Translations under genes and position numbers: made by a program
Notes under the pieces: model-generated
What the model saw: only the letters and a program-made list of their open reading frames with translations
Told to the model about the DNA's origin: nothing
Database searches by the model: none
Shown here: positions 1-7,031 of the stretch, piece after piece
Numbering within the stretch: the first letter of the stretch is position 1
How the letters are laid out: each line of letters starts with the position of its first letter
DNA from: a virus
IMG/VR virus record: IMGVR_UViG_3300009159_000376
Span: 1 to 21,613 of that record
Length of the DNA stretch: 21,613 nt
Reading direction: 5' to 3' (one strand)

Positions 1-300
1 AATTCTGGGCTTGCCGGCATATTTCCGCAGGTTATTGGCAACGGTTCAGCAAGGAATCTTGCCTGGACAGTGGTGGCTGCAAGATCAGGCAGTGCAGTAA
101 ACCAAGCAGGCAGCACTGGAACAATCGTAGCGGATGATGCCTGGACTACTTTATACAGTCTTGGCGGTATGGATGCCAGCGGCGACACTTTTACAGCTAC
201 CCTACAGGATAAAGGAGCAGGTAGAATCTATCGTGTTACCTTTATGCGTAGTGATTCTGGCGGAGATGGCTTCAATATCATAGCAGAGAGATTACTATAA
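1..300 (+). CDS. C-terminal part of a virion-like protein (partial)
   Basis: The frame is open from the first base of the window to the TAA at 298-300, so this is the last 99 codons of a gene that begins outside. The visible part is rich in Gly, Ala, Ser and Thr, with alternating hydrophobic residues and a closing stretch that includes RIYRVTFMRSD and FNIIAERLL. This composition is typical of beta-rich phage fibre or other structural proteins, but no family is recognised. The next gene follows after 10 bases, with an AAGGA ribosome-binding site overlapping the stop codon, so the two are probably co-transcribed. The virion role is inferred from composition only. Confidence 0.5.
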   Translation, partial: NSGLAGIFPQVIGNGSARNLAWTVVAARSGSAVNQAGSTGTIVADDAWTTLYSLGGMDASGDTFTATLQDKGAGRIYRVTFMRSDSGGDGFNIIAERLL

Positions 301-310
301 GGAAACAACA

Positions 311-469
311 ATGGACAACAATGACACCTCATATCAAAGATTAAAACCCAAATGTTTGTGCTGGTGTACTGGACACTGCGGATCAAGCTGCATGACTGAC
401 GGCTGTGATTGCAACGAGTGTTCGTGTTTAGATTGTGTAGATAGAAATGTCAACCGCGGTTATAACTGA
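311..469 (+). CDS. Cysteine-rich 52-residue protein, metallothionein-like
   Basis: This short gene starts at the ATG 7 bases after an AAGGA ribosome-binding site and ends at TGA 467-469. Ten of its 52 residues are Cys, all within residues 15-42. The pattern is C-x-C-x-C-x3-C-x3-C-x4-C-x-C-x2-C-x-C-x2-C, with one His (H22) in the cluster. Paired C-x-C and C-x2-C motifs in a protein of this size are the hallmark of metal-thiolate proteins such as bacterial metallothioneins, which bind zinc, cadmium or copper. No metallothionein subfamily is recognised by sequence, so metal binding is inferred. An alternative is a small treble-clef or zinc-ribbon protein. The protein has no signal peptide or membrane segment. 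Confidence 0.7.
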   Translation: MDNNDTSYQRLKPKCLCWCTGHCGSSCMTDGCDCNECSCLDCVDRNVNRGYN

Positions 470-475
470 TAAGTA
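470..475 (+). promoter_or_regulatory. Possible variant late promoter (TAAGTA)
   Basis: GATAAGTAAGATT lies directly before the ATG at 481. It differs from the TAAATA element seen before many genes here by one base and has the same placement (5 bases between element and ATG). The same variant occurs before the desaturase at 9071. No ribosome-binding site is present. Weak evidence. Confidence 0.3.
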
Positions 476-480
476 AGATT

Positions 481-882
481 ATGTATAGAAAATATATTAA
501 CATAGTAGAAGCAGCTAACAAAGGCTGTCCCATTGCCACGCACGATCTAGAAGTGAATGTCAAGAACAGACAAACAGCTATTGACAACCATCATTACGGT
601 CCTGCTAATCCCGACGAGCCAGACTCATATTGGAAAGACAGTGCCAAGCAATGGAACATCACAGAAAAGACTGCTAAAACTATGACCTGCGGCAATTGTG
701 CAGCCTTCAACATCACAGATGCTATGTATGACTGTATTCACGATGGCATGGGCAAAGAAGCCTACGAAGCTGAAAAGACTCGTGAAGCTGCTGACCTAGG
801 CTACTGCAATCTATTGCATTTCAAATGTGCAGGAACTCGTAGCTGTGAACTATGGGTAACTGGCGGACCTATCGTAAAATAA
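481..882 (+). CDS. Conserved small Cys-containing phage protein, function unknown
   Basis: A 133-residue protein with seven Cys. Six of them fall in the C-terminal half in the order C70-x2-C73, C85, C109, C116, C122, within the conserved-looking blocks TCGNCAAFN, GYC, FKCAGTRSC and ELWVTGGPI. From memory, proteins with this CGNCAAFN...GYC...C...W-GGPI layout recur in marine T4-like phages; the spacing suggests an iron-sulfur or zinc site, but this has not been shown here. No signal peptide or membrane segment is visible. It lies 11 bases after the Cys-rich miniprotein and 6 bases before the next gene, so these small genes probably form one transcript. Confidence 0.7.
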   Translation: MYRKYINIVEAANKGCPIATHDLEVNVKNRQTAIDNHHYGPANPDEPDSYWKDSAKQWNITEKTAKTMTCGNCAAFNITDAMYDCIHDGMGKEAYEAEKTREAADLGYCNLLHFKCAGTRSCELWVTGGPIVK

Positions 883-888
883 AATATT

Positions 889-1515
889 ATGTTAAAAATT
901 CAAAATTCCTTACTAGAGCCATTAGGCTATTATAATAAACCCTGCGATGAATCTAAACTTGGTGACGATCCTACACATCTTATGGCGCCAAACGGATTTA
1001 GTCTCACTGACTTAGAAGTTGAGTTAATTCGTGCTGCTGGCGGCAGTTTTTACAGCGAAGATGATCTAGCACAAAAAACTGACTGGTTTATACAAACACC
1101 CGATGCCAAACAAGGTATAGTTATGAATCATAGTTTTATGCTCTATCGCAGAGCCTATGAAGGTGAAGCCAGCGAGCAACTGTGGCGTCTATCTGCTGCT
1201 GATCCTAGAATCCATAGAGTATTGCAACAACGACCACGTTGGGGCTTAGATATTAGTCTAGAATACATACTAGCAGATGGTACTATGTTTGAAATACTAC
1301 ATTGGGAATATGACAGTGATCAATGGGAACCTATAGAAGAACTTAGACAATTATACGAACCGAAAATACTATCCATTGACTGGGAAGATGGTGCTCAGCA
1401 AATACTAAAACGCAAGTCTGAATGGCATCATTTGTCATGGTTTCCGCAGAGCAAATACAAGTGTGAATACTTTGGATTCGTACCTGAAAACTTCGGCCAA
1501 GTGCTTTGGAAATAA
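889..1515 (+). CDS. Uncharacterised 208-residue phage protein
   Basis: The gene begins 6 bases after the preceding stop and ends with TAA at 1513-1515. I do not recognise the family. The protein is soluble in appearance and rich in aromatic residues, with Trp concentrated in the C-terminal half (EILHWEYDSDQWEP, IDWEDG, EWHHLSWFPQSKYKCEYFG). There is no transmembrane segment and no catalytic signature. Its position between a Cys-rich protein and a radical SAM enzyme might suggest a substrate or partner role for one of them, but nothing in the sequence supports this beyond adjacency. Confidence 0.65.
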   Translation: MLKIQNSLLEPLGYYNKPCDESKLGDDPTHLMAPNGFSLTDLEVELIRAAGGSFYSEDDLAQKTDWFIQTPDAKQGIVMNHSFMLYRRAYEGEASEQLWRLSAADPRIHRVLQQRPRWGLDISLEYILADGTMFEILHWEYDSDQWEPIEELRQLYEPKILSIDWEDGAQQILKRKSEWHHLSWFPQSKYKCEYFGFVPENFGQVLWK

Positions 1516-1532
1516 TTACCTATGATTGATTT

Positions 1533-2645
1533 ATGCATTGTCCAAGACTAGACCACTTTGCAAAAATTTTACCGCACGATCAAAAAGAAAATCAAACTGT
1601 GGTAATGAATTGTTGTGTTATGACTAATGCACCTCGGTTCAACAGCTATGACGAAATGATGAGCAGTCGATGGTTATCGACTACTAAAAAATTGTTTTCA
1701 AATGATCAATGGCCTACTGAATGTGTTAGATGTAAGGACCAGGAAGAAATAGGCTTAAAAAGCGATAGGTTAGAATGGATTGATTTTCATAAAGATTTGC
1801 TCATAGACAATGGTTCTGATTATCTAACGGTATCTATGATGTTAGACAATATTTGTAACACAGCCTGTCAATTCTGTTCTCCTTATGTTAGCTCAAAACT
1901 TGCATCACTACAGCCAGTTCCTTTAACAATTCGACAAGGTGTCTTTTCTCCTTATGTCGGCTCAAAACTTGCATCACTACAGCCAGTTCCTTTAAAAATT
2001 CGACAGGTTGGTTCTTACGAAGAAAAACTACCTGTCCACAGAATTACTCAAATAGACCTAGAAGGAGGAGAACCTTCTAACAGTAAAAATGTTAAACAAC
2101 TGTTAACCAATTTACCGCAACGAGTAAACACTATAAAAATGTACACAAATGCAAGATCTTTTTTAGACGAACTTGTACCTGTTGCAGAAAGAGGTATTAA
2201 CATTCAAATCAGCATATCGTTAGACGGAGTAGGTGCAGTACAGGAGTACATAAGATGGCCCACACAGTGGAGTGAATTTTGTCAAACTATAGAACAATAC
2301 AAAGAACTACAGATTAGATTTCCAGAAACAGTTAATTTAAGTTTTAAAACCACAACTTGTGCCTTAAATCTTGCCGATATTCCAAATATTATCAATTTTG
2401 CCGAAAAACAAAATATTGTTCACTCTATGTCTCAACTGGCACATCCCCAGGTATTACATATTTCTTCAGCAAATAGTTACACGATATCTGCTCGTAAACA
2501 GCTGGAAAAAAGCTCAAATGGATTATGCCAGAAATTAGCCCATGGGGTAGCTACTCAAAAAGAAAATCAGCAAGAAATTGACAAATTCATCGATCAACAA
2601 GATACGCTAAGGAAAATTTCAATCAAAGATTACATCGTTAACTGA
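1533..2645 (+). CDS. Radical SAM protein with Cys-rich N-terminus and internal duplication
   Basis: The protein has the iron-sulfur and S-adenosylmethionine signature C108-NTA-C112-QF-C115 (CxxxCxxC), followed by an EGGEP motif at 177-181 and a strand/helix pattern (ISISLDG near 230) expected of a partial TIM barrel. The N-terminus carries further Cys (C3, C27-C28, C64 and C67), resembling the auxiliary-cluster region of twitch or SPASM-like radical SAM proteins found in T4-like marine phages. The substrate is unknown. A 69-base in-frame tandem duplication directly follows the cluster motif: residues 116-138 and 139-161 share SPYV-SKLASLQPVPL-IRQ. The start at 1533 gives the usual N-terminus of this group; an ATG at 1522 leads to an early stop. 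Codons are AT-rich compared with later genes. Confidence 0.85.
   Translation: MHCPRLDHFAKILPHDQKENQTVVMNCCVMTNAPRFNSYDEMMSSRWLSTTKKLFSNDQWPTECVRCKDQEEIGLKSDRLEWIDFHKDLLIDNGSDYLTVSMMLDNICNTACQFCSPYVSSKLASLQPVPLTIRQGVFSPYVGSKLASLQPVPLKIRQVGSYEEKLPVHRITQIDLEGGEPSNSKNVKQLLTNLPQRVNTIKMYTNARSFLDELVPVAERGINIQISISLDGVGAVQEYIRWPTQWSEFCQTIEQYKELQIRFPETVNLSFKTTTCALNLADIPNIINFAEKQNIVHSMSQLAHPQVLHISSANSYTISARKQLEKSSNGLCQKLAHGVATQKENQQEIDKFIDQQDTLRKISIKDYIVN
1877..2014 (+). repeat. 69-bp in-frame tandem duplication
   Basis: Two copies, 1877-1945 and 1946-2014, begin TTCTCCTTATGT and are nearly identical for about 57 bases, differing at about three positions there before diverging towards their ends. The unit is 23 codons, so the reading frame of the radical SAM gene is kept. 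The high identity points to a recent event. Confidence 0.9.
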
Positions 2646-2655
2646 TGTTTTGATC

Positions 2656-2663
2656 AATAAATA
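2656..2663 (+). promoter_or_regulatory. T4-type late promoter (AATAAATA)
   Basis: AATAAATAC, 18 bases upstream of the thermonuclease ATG at 2682. It matches the T4 late -10 element TATAAATA at 7 of 8 bases. An AGGAA ribosome-binding site follows at 2672-2676, so this gene has a conventional short leader. Confidence 0.7.
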
Positions 2664-2681
2664 CAATCACTAGGAACCAAC

Positions 2682-3128
2682 ATGAAAAAACTACTACTAT
2701 TATTATTGGTGCTGCCGCTGGTAGCATTTGCACAAAAAACACCCAAAGGCGTTACTTATGATGCCCAGATACTCAGAGTAACGGATGGCGATACCGTTGT
2801 TATCGCTGCACCCTTTCTACCTGCACCCCTCAAACCAGAACTTGCTGTTAGAGTCTACGGTGTTGACACGCCAGAAAAAGGACACAGAGCACAGTGTCCT
2901 AGTGAAGCACAGAGAGGCGAAGCTGCTTCCGCATTCACTAAAAATGCCATCGCTACAGCAGCATCTACAGGCGGCAAGTTTCAAGCTACTCTTTATGGAT
3001 GGGACAAGTTTGGCGGTCGAGTATTAGGCGATATATTAGTCAACGGACAGAGTCTTAGAGCTGCTCTGATTGCCAACGGATTTGCTCGAGAGTATTACGG
3101 AGAAGCCAAACAGAGTTGGTGCCAGTAA
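2682..3128 (+). CDS. Secreted thermonuclease (staphylococcal nuclease family)
   Basis: A 148-residue protein with a clear Sec signal peptide: MKK, a Leu-rich core and VAFAQ at residues 14-18, with likely cleavage after AFA. The mature part carries the nuclease family motifs: TDGDT (D35, D37), VRVYGVDTPE (R57, D62, E65) and GGR (R113), matching the calcium-binding aspartates and the two catalytic arginines of the family. The enzyme would cut DNA or RNA non-specifically in the periplasm or outside the cell. Phage SNase proteins are known, but a secreted form suggests recovery of nucleotides, removal of competing DNA, or a role after lysis. It is read from its own late promoter and ends 10 bases before the next ATG. 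Confidence 0.88.
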   Translation: MKKLLLLLLVLPLVAFAQKTPKGVTYDAQILRVTDGDTVVIAAPFLPAPLKPELAVRVYGVDTPEKGHRAQCPSEAQRGEAASAFTKNAIATAASTGGKFQATLYGWDKFGGRVLGDILVNGQSLRAALIANGFAREYYGEAKQSWCQ

Positions 3129-3134
3129 TAAATA
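3127..3134 (+). promoter_or_regulatory. T4-type late promoter abutting an ATG
   Basis: AATAAATACAAG precedes the ATG at 3139; the element overlaps the TAA stop of the nuclease gene (3126-3128). With the usual distance from -10 element to transcription start, the mRNA would begin at or next to the ATG. Confidence 0.65.
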
Positions 3135-3138
3135 CAAG

Positions 3139-4011
3139 ATGCGAATAGAATCTTACCAATTATTTTCACAGTTGCTTGAAGGCTATCTCAACGAGGCCAG
3201 CACCAGTCTCAATTTGATCCTAGACAATCCCGGCGGCAAGCAGGTGGTCACACATCTTCACACAGACATGGGCCTTGCACATGATCAGGATTATCGACAA
3301 GTAGAAAAGATATCATGGAGTGAACTCAAAGACGCCAGAAGAGGTGCCTGGGTTATAATCAAAGGTACCACGGGCACAGGAGCTATCCGTGCTACAGCCA
3401 GCGGCACGTATGAAGCCACTGCCAGCACAGGCGGCGACGTTGACACTGTCGCAGACAGTCGCGGTGGCAACATCATAGACTTCCTAAAATCTAAAATAGG
3501 AAAACTACAGAAATTCTACGTAGGAAACAACACTTCAACCGTGCGTGACAAACAAAAGAAACGTGCAGATCAACAAGCAGGTACAGGTGGTTCAGATGTC
3601 ACAGTTGATACACTAACAAAGAAGTTTAAACCGTTATGGGTCAAAGCCATTACTGCTGCTATCGCAGATGTCAAAGGACATATCGCTAATCAGATCAAGA
3701 ACGATGCCTTTGACAAAGCTGCCAAGAAACTAGAACATGTGAAAAAACTGCAATCTGCCATTGAATCGTTGGAAGCAGATTCTGATGCACCCAACTCAGT
3801 TAAATCTGCAATCAATGTTGCCGTATTAATGGCAGCTAGTCATCATTATCCAGAACAGACTGGCGCTATTCAACGCGGCGGATATAGTGGTGGGTATAAT
3901 GCACAGCGTTCAGAAGGTGGTAGTCAACTACTGAAAGATATCGCAGGCGGCGATCAGAAAAAACTCAGCACAGTGCTGACATTCTTTAAAAGGAGTTTGA
4001 TCTCAGGATGA
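3139..4011 (+). CDS. Probable internal head protein, function unknown
   Basis: A 290-residue protein. I chose the ATG at 3139 rather than the in-frame ATG at 3070, which lies inside the nuclease gene, because a late promoter ends just before 3139 and no ribosome-binding site serves 3070. The N-terminus, MRIESYQLFSQLLEGYLNEA, contains two L-x-E sites followed by G or A, resembling the T4 capsid-targeting peptide and prohead protease sites. The middle is rich in Gly, Thr and Ala (GTTGTGAIRATASGTYEA), followed by a Lys-rich helical segment and a Gly/Tyr-rich stretch (RGGYSGGYNAQRS). No enzyme family is recognised. The stop overlaps the next start (ATGA), indicating translational coupling with the following gene. 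Confidence 0.7.
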   Translation: MRIESYQLFSQLLEGYLNEASTSLNLILDNPGGKQVVTHLHTDMGLAHDQDYRQVEKISWSELKDARRGAWVIIKGTTGTGAIRATASGTYEATASTGGDVDTVADSRGGNIIDFLKSKIGKLQKFYVGNNTSTVRDKQKKRADQQAGTGGSDVTVDTLTKKFKPLWVKAITAAIADVKGHIANQIKNDAFDKAAKKLEHVKKLQSAIESLEADSDAPNSVKSAINVAVLMAASHHYPEQTGAIQRGGYSGGYNAQRSEGGSQLLKDIAGGDQKKLSTVLTFFKRSLISG

Positions 4012-5135
4012 AACTCAATCAAATAGTTCTCGAAGCCAACGTCGCGGCCAAACTCAAAGATCCCAAGATGGTCAAGATGTTGAGCATAGCCATGCGCCAT
4101 GACAGCAGCTTGCCCAAAGATCGTGTGGCTAAACTAGGACCAAAACCTTCAGATGAAGAAGTAGTTCAACTATGGAGCGATCTCTTAGACAGCAGTCTCA
4201 GCAGCACAGACTATGGCGACCTTTCCACTGACGGCAAGTTTGATGAATGGTTGACTCGCATGTACATCAACGGCGTGGCTGACTACGAAGACATCAACGG
4301 TGAAGGCGGGGATGCGCTGGGCGCCTGGAAAGCATTGAGCATACGCGGCAAACTAGCCGAACCACATCAAGACTTCAACAAGTTTAAAAATCTGCGTCAG
4401 ATTCAACAGATTGTTCAGAGCCGTGATTATCGTGATGAGCTGAGAAGAATCAAAGACGCAGAAGTTGTTGAAAAACACAAACGTGAAAAGAAAGAAACCA
4501 CACTCATAGACAATGAACGTTTCTTGATCACTCTACCCTATAACTATGGCGCCTGTTATAACTTCAACAATGCTCACGGTTATAATGCAAGTTTCTGCAC
4601 AGGATCAAGTTCAGGACAGCGTTGGTTTGAAAGATATGCTCCAGAAGGTCCAATCATTTCTATCTTCGATAAACAAAATCAAGAAGATGAAAACGGCAAA
4701 TGGCAGATGCATGCTCCAACAGGACAAATGAACAACGGTAATCAAAGTCTAAGCTATGCCCGAGGCGATCAAAAGTTTGCCGAATTGTTTCCTGGGCTAA
4801 TGAAAGAGATCATTGATGCTGTAAAATCCAATGCCGAAGAAATCAAAACCAATTCCGTGGACATTGTTCGTGGGGGATATGATGTTAATGCAGTTGTCGC
4901 TGAAATTAAATCTAAATTGCCTGCTTCATATGCTTCAGAAAAAGAAAAGCCAGAAGAACCAGAAGCAGAAGATGATGCCAATGACGGTCCTGGGACCTAT
5001 GTTGTTACACAAACCGCATCAGGCAAAACTGCTCGTATCCAAGGCGAAAACCGTCAAGACATTGTTGCCAAGTTAATAGCTAGATATCCAGATAGTACAG
5101 AAGCAGATTATACCATCGAGAAAGCACAGGAATAA
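4008..5135 (+). CDS. Uncharacterised 375-residue phage protein, capsid-targeting-like N-terminus
   Basis: It starts in an ATGA overlap with the preceding gene. The N-terminus MKLNQIVLEA resembles the T4 internal-protein leader (MKTYQEFIAEA), with a potential prohead-protease site after E9. Residues about 170-250 form the most conserved-looking block, with a Cys, Trp and Gly pattern (YNYGACYNFNN, FCTGSSSGQRWFERY, GPIISIFDK). This recalls a block common in marine phage proteins of the type W/FCT...YF-Y...GPLYxIxDK, whose role is unknown to me. An acidic linker (EKPEEPEAEDDANDG) leads to a small C-terminal domain. It probably works with its coupled partner, possibly as a packaged internal protein. 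Confidence 0.7.
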   Translation: MKLNQIVLEANVAAKLKDPKMVKMLSIAMRHDSSLPKDRVAKLGPKPSDEEVVQLWSDLLDSSLSSTDYGDLSTDGKFDEWLTRMYINGVADYEDINGEGGDALGAWKALSIRGKLAEPHQDFNKFKNLRQIQQIVQSRDYRDELRRIKDAEVVEKHKREKKETTLIDNERFLITLPYNYGACYNFNNAHGYNASFCTGSSSGQRWFERYAPEGPIISIFDKQNQEDENGKWQMHAPTGQMNNGNQSLSYARGDQKFAELFPGLMKEIIDAVKSNAEEIKTNSVDIVRGGYDVNAVVAEIKSKLPASYASEKEKPEEPEAEDDANDGPGTYVVTQTASGKTARIQGENRQDIVAKLIARYPDSTEADYTIEKAQE

Positions 5136-5136
5136 A

Positions 5137-5227
5137 ACACCTACCTTAGGACGTTTGCGTTACTTAGGTGTGCCCGGCTGCTGGGCAGAGCGTTATGGGA
5201 GTCGTGCCCCGGAATGGCGTTCTAAGT
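5137..5227 (+). other. GC-rich intergenic segment with hairpins, possible structured RNA
   Basis: The gap between two genes (5136-5247) is more GC-rich than its surroundings. It contains ACACCTA (5137-5143) pairing with TAGGTGT (5165-5171), with a small ACG/CGT hairpin inside, then a tight hairpin GCCCGG/CTGGGC with a CTG loop (5172-5186). ACTTAG (5162-5167) can alternatively pair with CTAAGT (5222-5227). GCGTT occurs three times. No late promoter or ribosome-binding site is seen. It might be a 3' end structure of the upstream mRNA, a leader element for the next gene or a small RNA. The 24-codon frame across it has no credible start. Confidence 0.45.
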
Positions 5228-5247
5228 GAGCATTAACATAATCCACA

Positions 5248-5895
5248 ATGAAAACTATAGCCCTATTTCAAGATGATCGAAACAAAGCAGCAATAGCAAT
5301 GAGTGACGGGTTCCTTCATATACTATCTCCGCATTATAATATTAAAATCTTTAGAAAAGAACAGTGTGAAGCAGAAACATTTTCTGGTGTAGATATGTTG
5401 ATATTCCCTGGTGGCGCCCTCGGTGGAGCAGATGATTACTTTCATATGTTTCCAAGAAGAAGAGCAAACGCAGTAGCAGAGTTTGTTGCAAATGGTGGCG
5501 CATATCTTGGTGTATGTGTTGGTGCGTATTGGGCAGGACCAAATTACTTTGATATATTAAAGGGTGCTGAGCCAGTTCAATACATAAAAAGACCCACTGC
5601 TGATATTATGAGAAGTTGTAACATTGCGGCTCATTGTGTATGGCGAGGTGAAGAAGAACAAATATTCTTCCGTGATGGTTGTACCTTTGTTGGTGACCTC
5701 AGTCATTCAGAGATAGTGAGTACCTATTTCAATAAAGAACCAATGTGTATTAGACAAGATAAAATTGGTGTGATGGGTGCTTGCTTAGATTCGTTAGAGT
5801 GGTGGTATGATAACAAAACTCTAAAACAATATTGGCATCAAGGCCGGCACCACAAATTATTACTTGACTTTGTTAACGAATTAATGAATAAATAA
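5248..5895 (+). CDS. Class I glutamine-amidotransferase-like protein (BPL_N type)
   Basis: A 215-residue protein with the flavodoxin-like fold signature of class I amidotransferase-like proteins. [15 protein letters not shown] (51-65) is the oxyanion-strand region, and [15 protein letters not shown] (83-97) is the nucleophile elbow with C90. The PGG-GG-x-DDY and GVC-GAYW patterns are closest to the N-terminal domain of eukaryotic biotin-protein ligase (BPL_N) and its stand-alone bacterial relatives, whose activity is poorly known. A His suitable for the triad may be H178 or H180, but this is not certain. There is no synthase partner nearby. CATAAT ends 5 bases before the ATG, and no ribosome-binding site is visible. 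Confidence 0.75.
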   Translation: MKTIALFQDDRNKAAIAMSDGFLHILSPHYNIKIFRKEQCEAETFSGVDMLIFPGGALGGADDYFHMFPRRRANAVAEFVANGGAYLGVCVGAYWAGPNYFDILKGAEPVQYIKRPTADIMRSCNIAAHCVWRGEEEQIFFRDGCTFVGDLSHSEIVSTYFNKEPMCIRQDKIGVMGACLDSLEWWYDNKTLKQYWHQGRHHKLLLDFVNELMNK

Positions 5896-5900
5896 TTATC

Positions 5901-5906
5901 AGGAGG
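5901..5906 (+). promoter_or_regulatory. Strong ribosome-binding site (AGGAGG)
   Basis: A full AGGAGG lies 8 bases before the ATG at 5915 and fixes the start of the small basic protein. It is one of the few perfect Shine-Dalgarno sites in the window. Confidence 0.8.
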
Positions 5907-5914
5907 ACACCACC

Positions 5915-6073
5915 ATGAAACAGAAAAAGCTTCTAGCTAAACTGTACAAGGCTTGCTTCCGACACGATGAAGATGCAATTGCGAAACTTCGTAAAGAAGA
6001 ATATCGCAAGATACTAAAGCACCGCGCCGAAGGTAAGTCATTTGATACAAAATGGACTTTGGTAAGGATTTAA
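5915..6073 (+). CDS. Small basic 52-residue protein, unknown
   Basis: A short gene with an excellent ribosome-binding site, 19 bases after the amidotransferase-like gene. The product is strongly basic (Lys and Arg throughout), helical in appearance and ends KWTLVRI. It has no membrane segment, no Cys pair and no known motif. A nucleic-acid-binding or host-takeover role would fit its charge, but this is only inference. It is followed by a 52-base gap with direct repeats and the promoter of the phospholipase gene. Confidence 0.7.
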   Translation: MKQKKLLAKLYKACFRHDEDAIAKLRKEEYRKILKHRAEGKSFDTKWTLVRI

Positions 6074-6076
6074 GTT

Positions 6077-6106
6077 TGTAACACAACTGCAATCTCTGTA
6101 ACACAA
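6077..6106 (+). repeat. Two TGTAACACAA direct repeats upstream of plcP
   Basis: TGTAACACAA occurs at 6077-6086 and again at 6097-6106, exactly 20 bases apart (about two helical turns), with a related TGCAATC at 6088 between them. They end 8 bases before the late promoter of the PlcP gene. The arrangement is that of an operator for a dimeric regulator. It is not a good match to the known Pho box. Confidence 0.5.
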
Positions 6107-6112
6107 TACTAC

Positions 6113-6120
6113 GATAAATA
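6113..6120 (+). promoter_or_regulatory. T4-type late promoter abutting the plcP ATG
   Basis: GATAAATACTGCT is followed directly by the ATG at 6126. The expected transcription start falls on the A of ATG, which implies a leaderless mRNA; no ribosome-binding site is present. Confidence 0.65.
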
Positions 6121-6125
6121 CTGCT

Positions 6126-7010
6126 ATGCAGAAAACTTATCGTAGTATTTTTGTGAGTGATGTCCACTTAGGTACCAAAGACTGCAAAGCGGAACAGCTC
6201 AACAACTTTCTCAAGCATAACTCATGCGATACTCTTTACCTCGTCGGCGATATCATCGATGCGTGGAAGATACAACAAAACAAATGGCGTTGGAAGCAGA
6301 GCCACACAAACGTTGTAAGACGCATACTCGGACATGCTAAACGTGGTACACGAGTAATATTCATAGCAGGCAATCACGATGAATTCCTAAGACCAATGAT
6401 ACCATATGGTTTCTCATTTGGTCTAATAGAAATACACAATCAAATAGAACACATAGGCGCTGACGGCAAGCATTATTTGGTTACCCATGGGGACTTGTTT
6501 GACGGTATCACCCGGCTTGCCCCCTGGATAGCGTTCTTAGGAGATAAAGCATATGACTTTGTTCTTGCACTCAACAATAAATTTAATTGGATTCGTCGCC
6601 GTATGGGTTTTGGGTACTTTAGCCTTAGCAAGTATCTTAAGTACAAGGTTAAAAAAGCCGTAGACTTTGTGTTCAAGTTTGAAGAGAACTTGGCCAACTA
6701 CTGTAAGAAGCGTGGCTTTGATGGTGTGATCTGTGGACACATACATCACGCAGAGATCAAAGAGATCAACGGTGTCACGTATATGAATGACGGTGACTGG
6801 GTTGAATCATGTACTGCCTTAGTAGAACACTGGGACGGTAAGTGGGAAATAATTACTTGGACCAAGGAGAGAGACGATGTGGATACTGATAATACTAGCA
6901 GTTCACGTAAACAATCCAAAAGACATTCCGGGTCGGGTGACACTGGAGTTTCCCACCCAGACAGCCTGCGAGGAAGCAAGAACAACAATGACCAGCTGGT
7001 TGAAGTTTGA
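6126..7010 (+). CDS. plcP: PlcP-type phospholipase C (calcineurin-like metallophosphoesterase)
   Basis: A 294-residue metallophosphoesterase with the full metal-binding set: FVSDVHLG (D12, H14), LVGDIID (D42), AGNHDEF (N83, H84), VTHGD (H121) and CGHIHHA (H205, H207), plus YMNDGDWVESCTALVEH near 219-235. These features, including FNWIRRRMG-GY-SLS-YLK, are those of the PlcP branch of the LpxH-like family. PlcP cleaves phosphatidylethanolamine and phosphatidylcholine to diacylglycerol and a phosphorylated head group during phosphate starvation. LpxH itself is the alternative, but the immediate glycosyltransferase neighbour favours PlcP. Residues from about 246 form a polar tail (rich in Ser, Asp, Lys and Gly) beyond the usual family end. 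It is transcribed with the glycosyltransferase 21 bases downstream. Confidence 0.87.
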   Translation: MQKTYRSIFVSDVHLGTKDCKAEQLNNFLKHNSCDTLYLVGDIIDAWKIQQNKWRWKQSHTNVVRRILGHAKRGTRVIFIAGNHDEFLRPMIPYGFSFGLIEIHNQIEHIGADGKHYLVTHGDLFDGITRLAPWIAFLGDKAYDFVLALNNKFNWIRRRMGFGYFSLSKYLKYKVKKAVDFVFKFEENLANYCKKRGFDGVICGHIHHAEIKEINGVTYMNDGDWVESCTALVEHWDGKWEIITWTKERDDVDTDNTSSSRKQSKRHSGSGDTGVSHPDSLRGSKNNNDQLVEV

Positions 7011-7031
7011 TTCATTTAAAGTAATAGCACA

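Noticed and set aside
3070-3138. Earlier in-frame ATG for the 3139 gene
   Set aside because: It lies inside the nuclease coding region, has no ribosome-binding site, and a late promoter ends just before 3139.
5155-5229. Short open frame of 24 codons in the structured intergenic region
   Set aside because: It would need a TTG start without a ribosome-binding site; base pairing explains the region better.
6077-6106. Classical Pho box upstream of plcP
   Set aside because: The repeats are 20 bases apart and match CTGTCAT poorly, whereas a Pho box has 11-base spacing.
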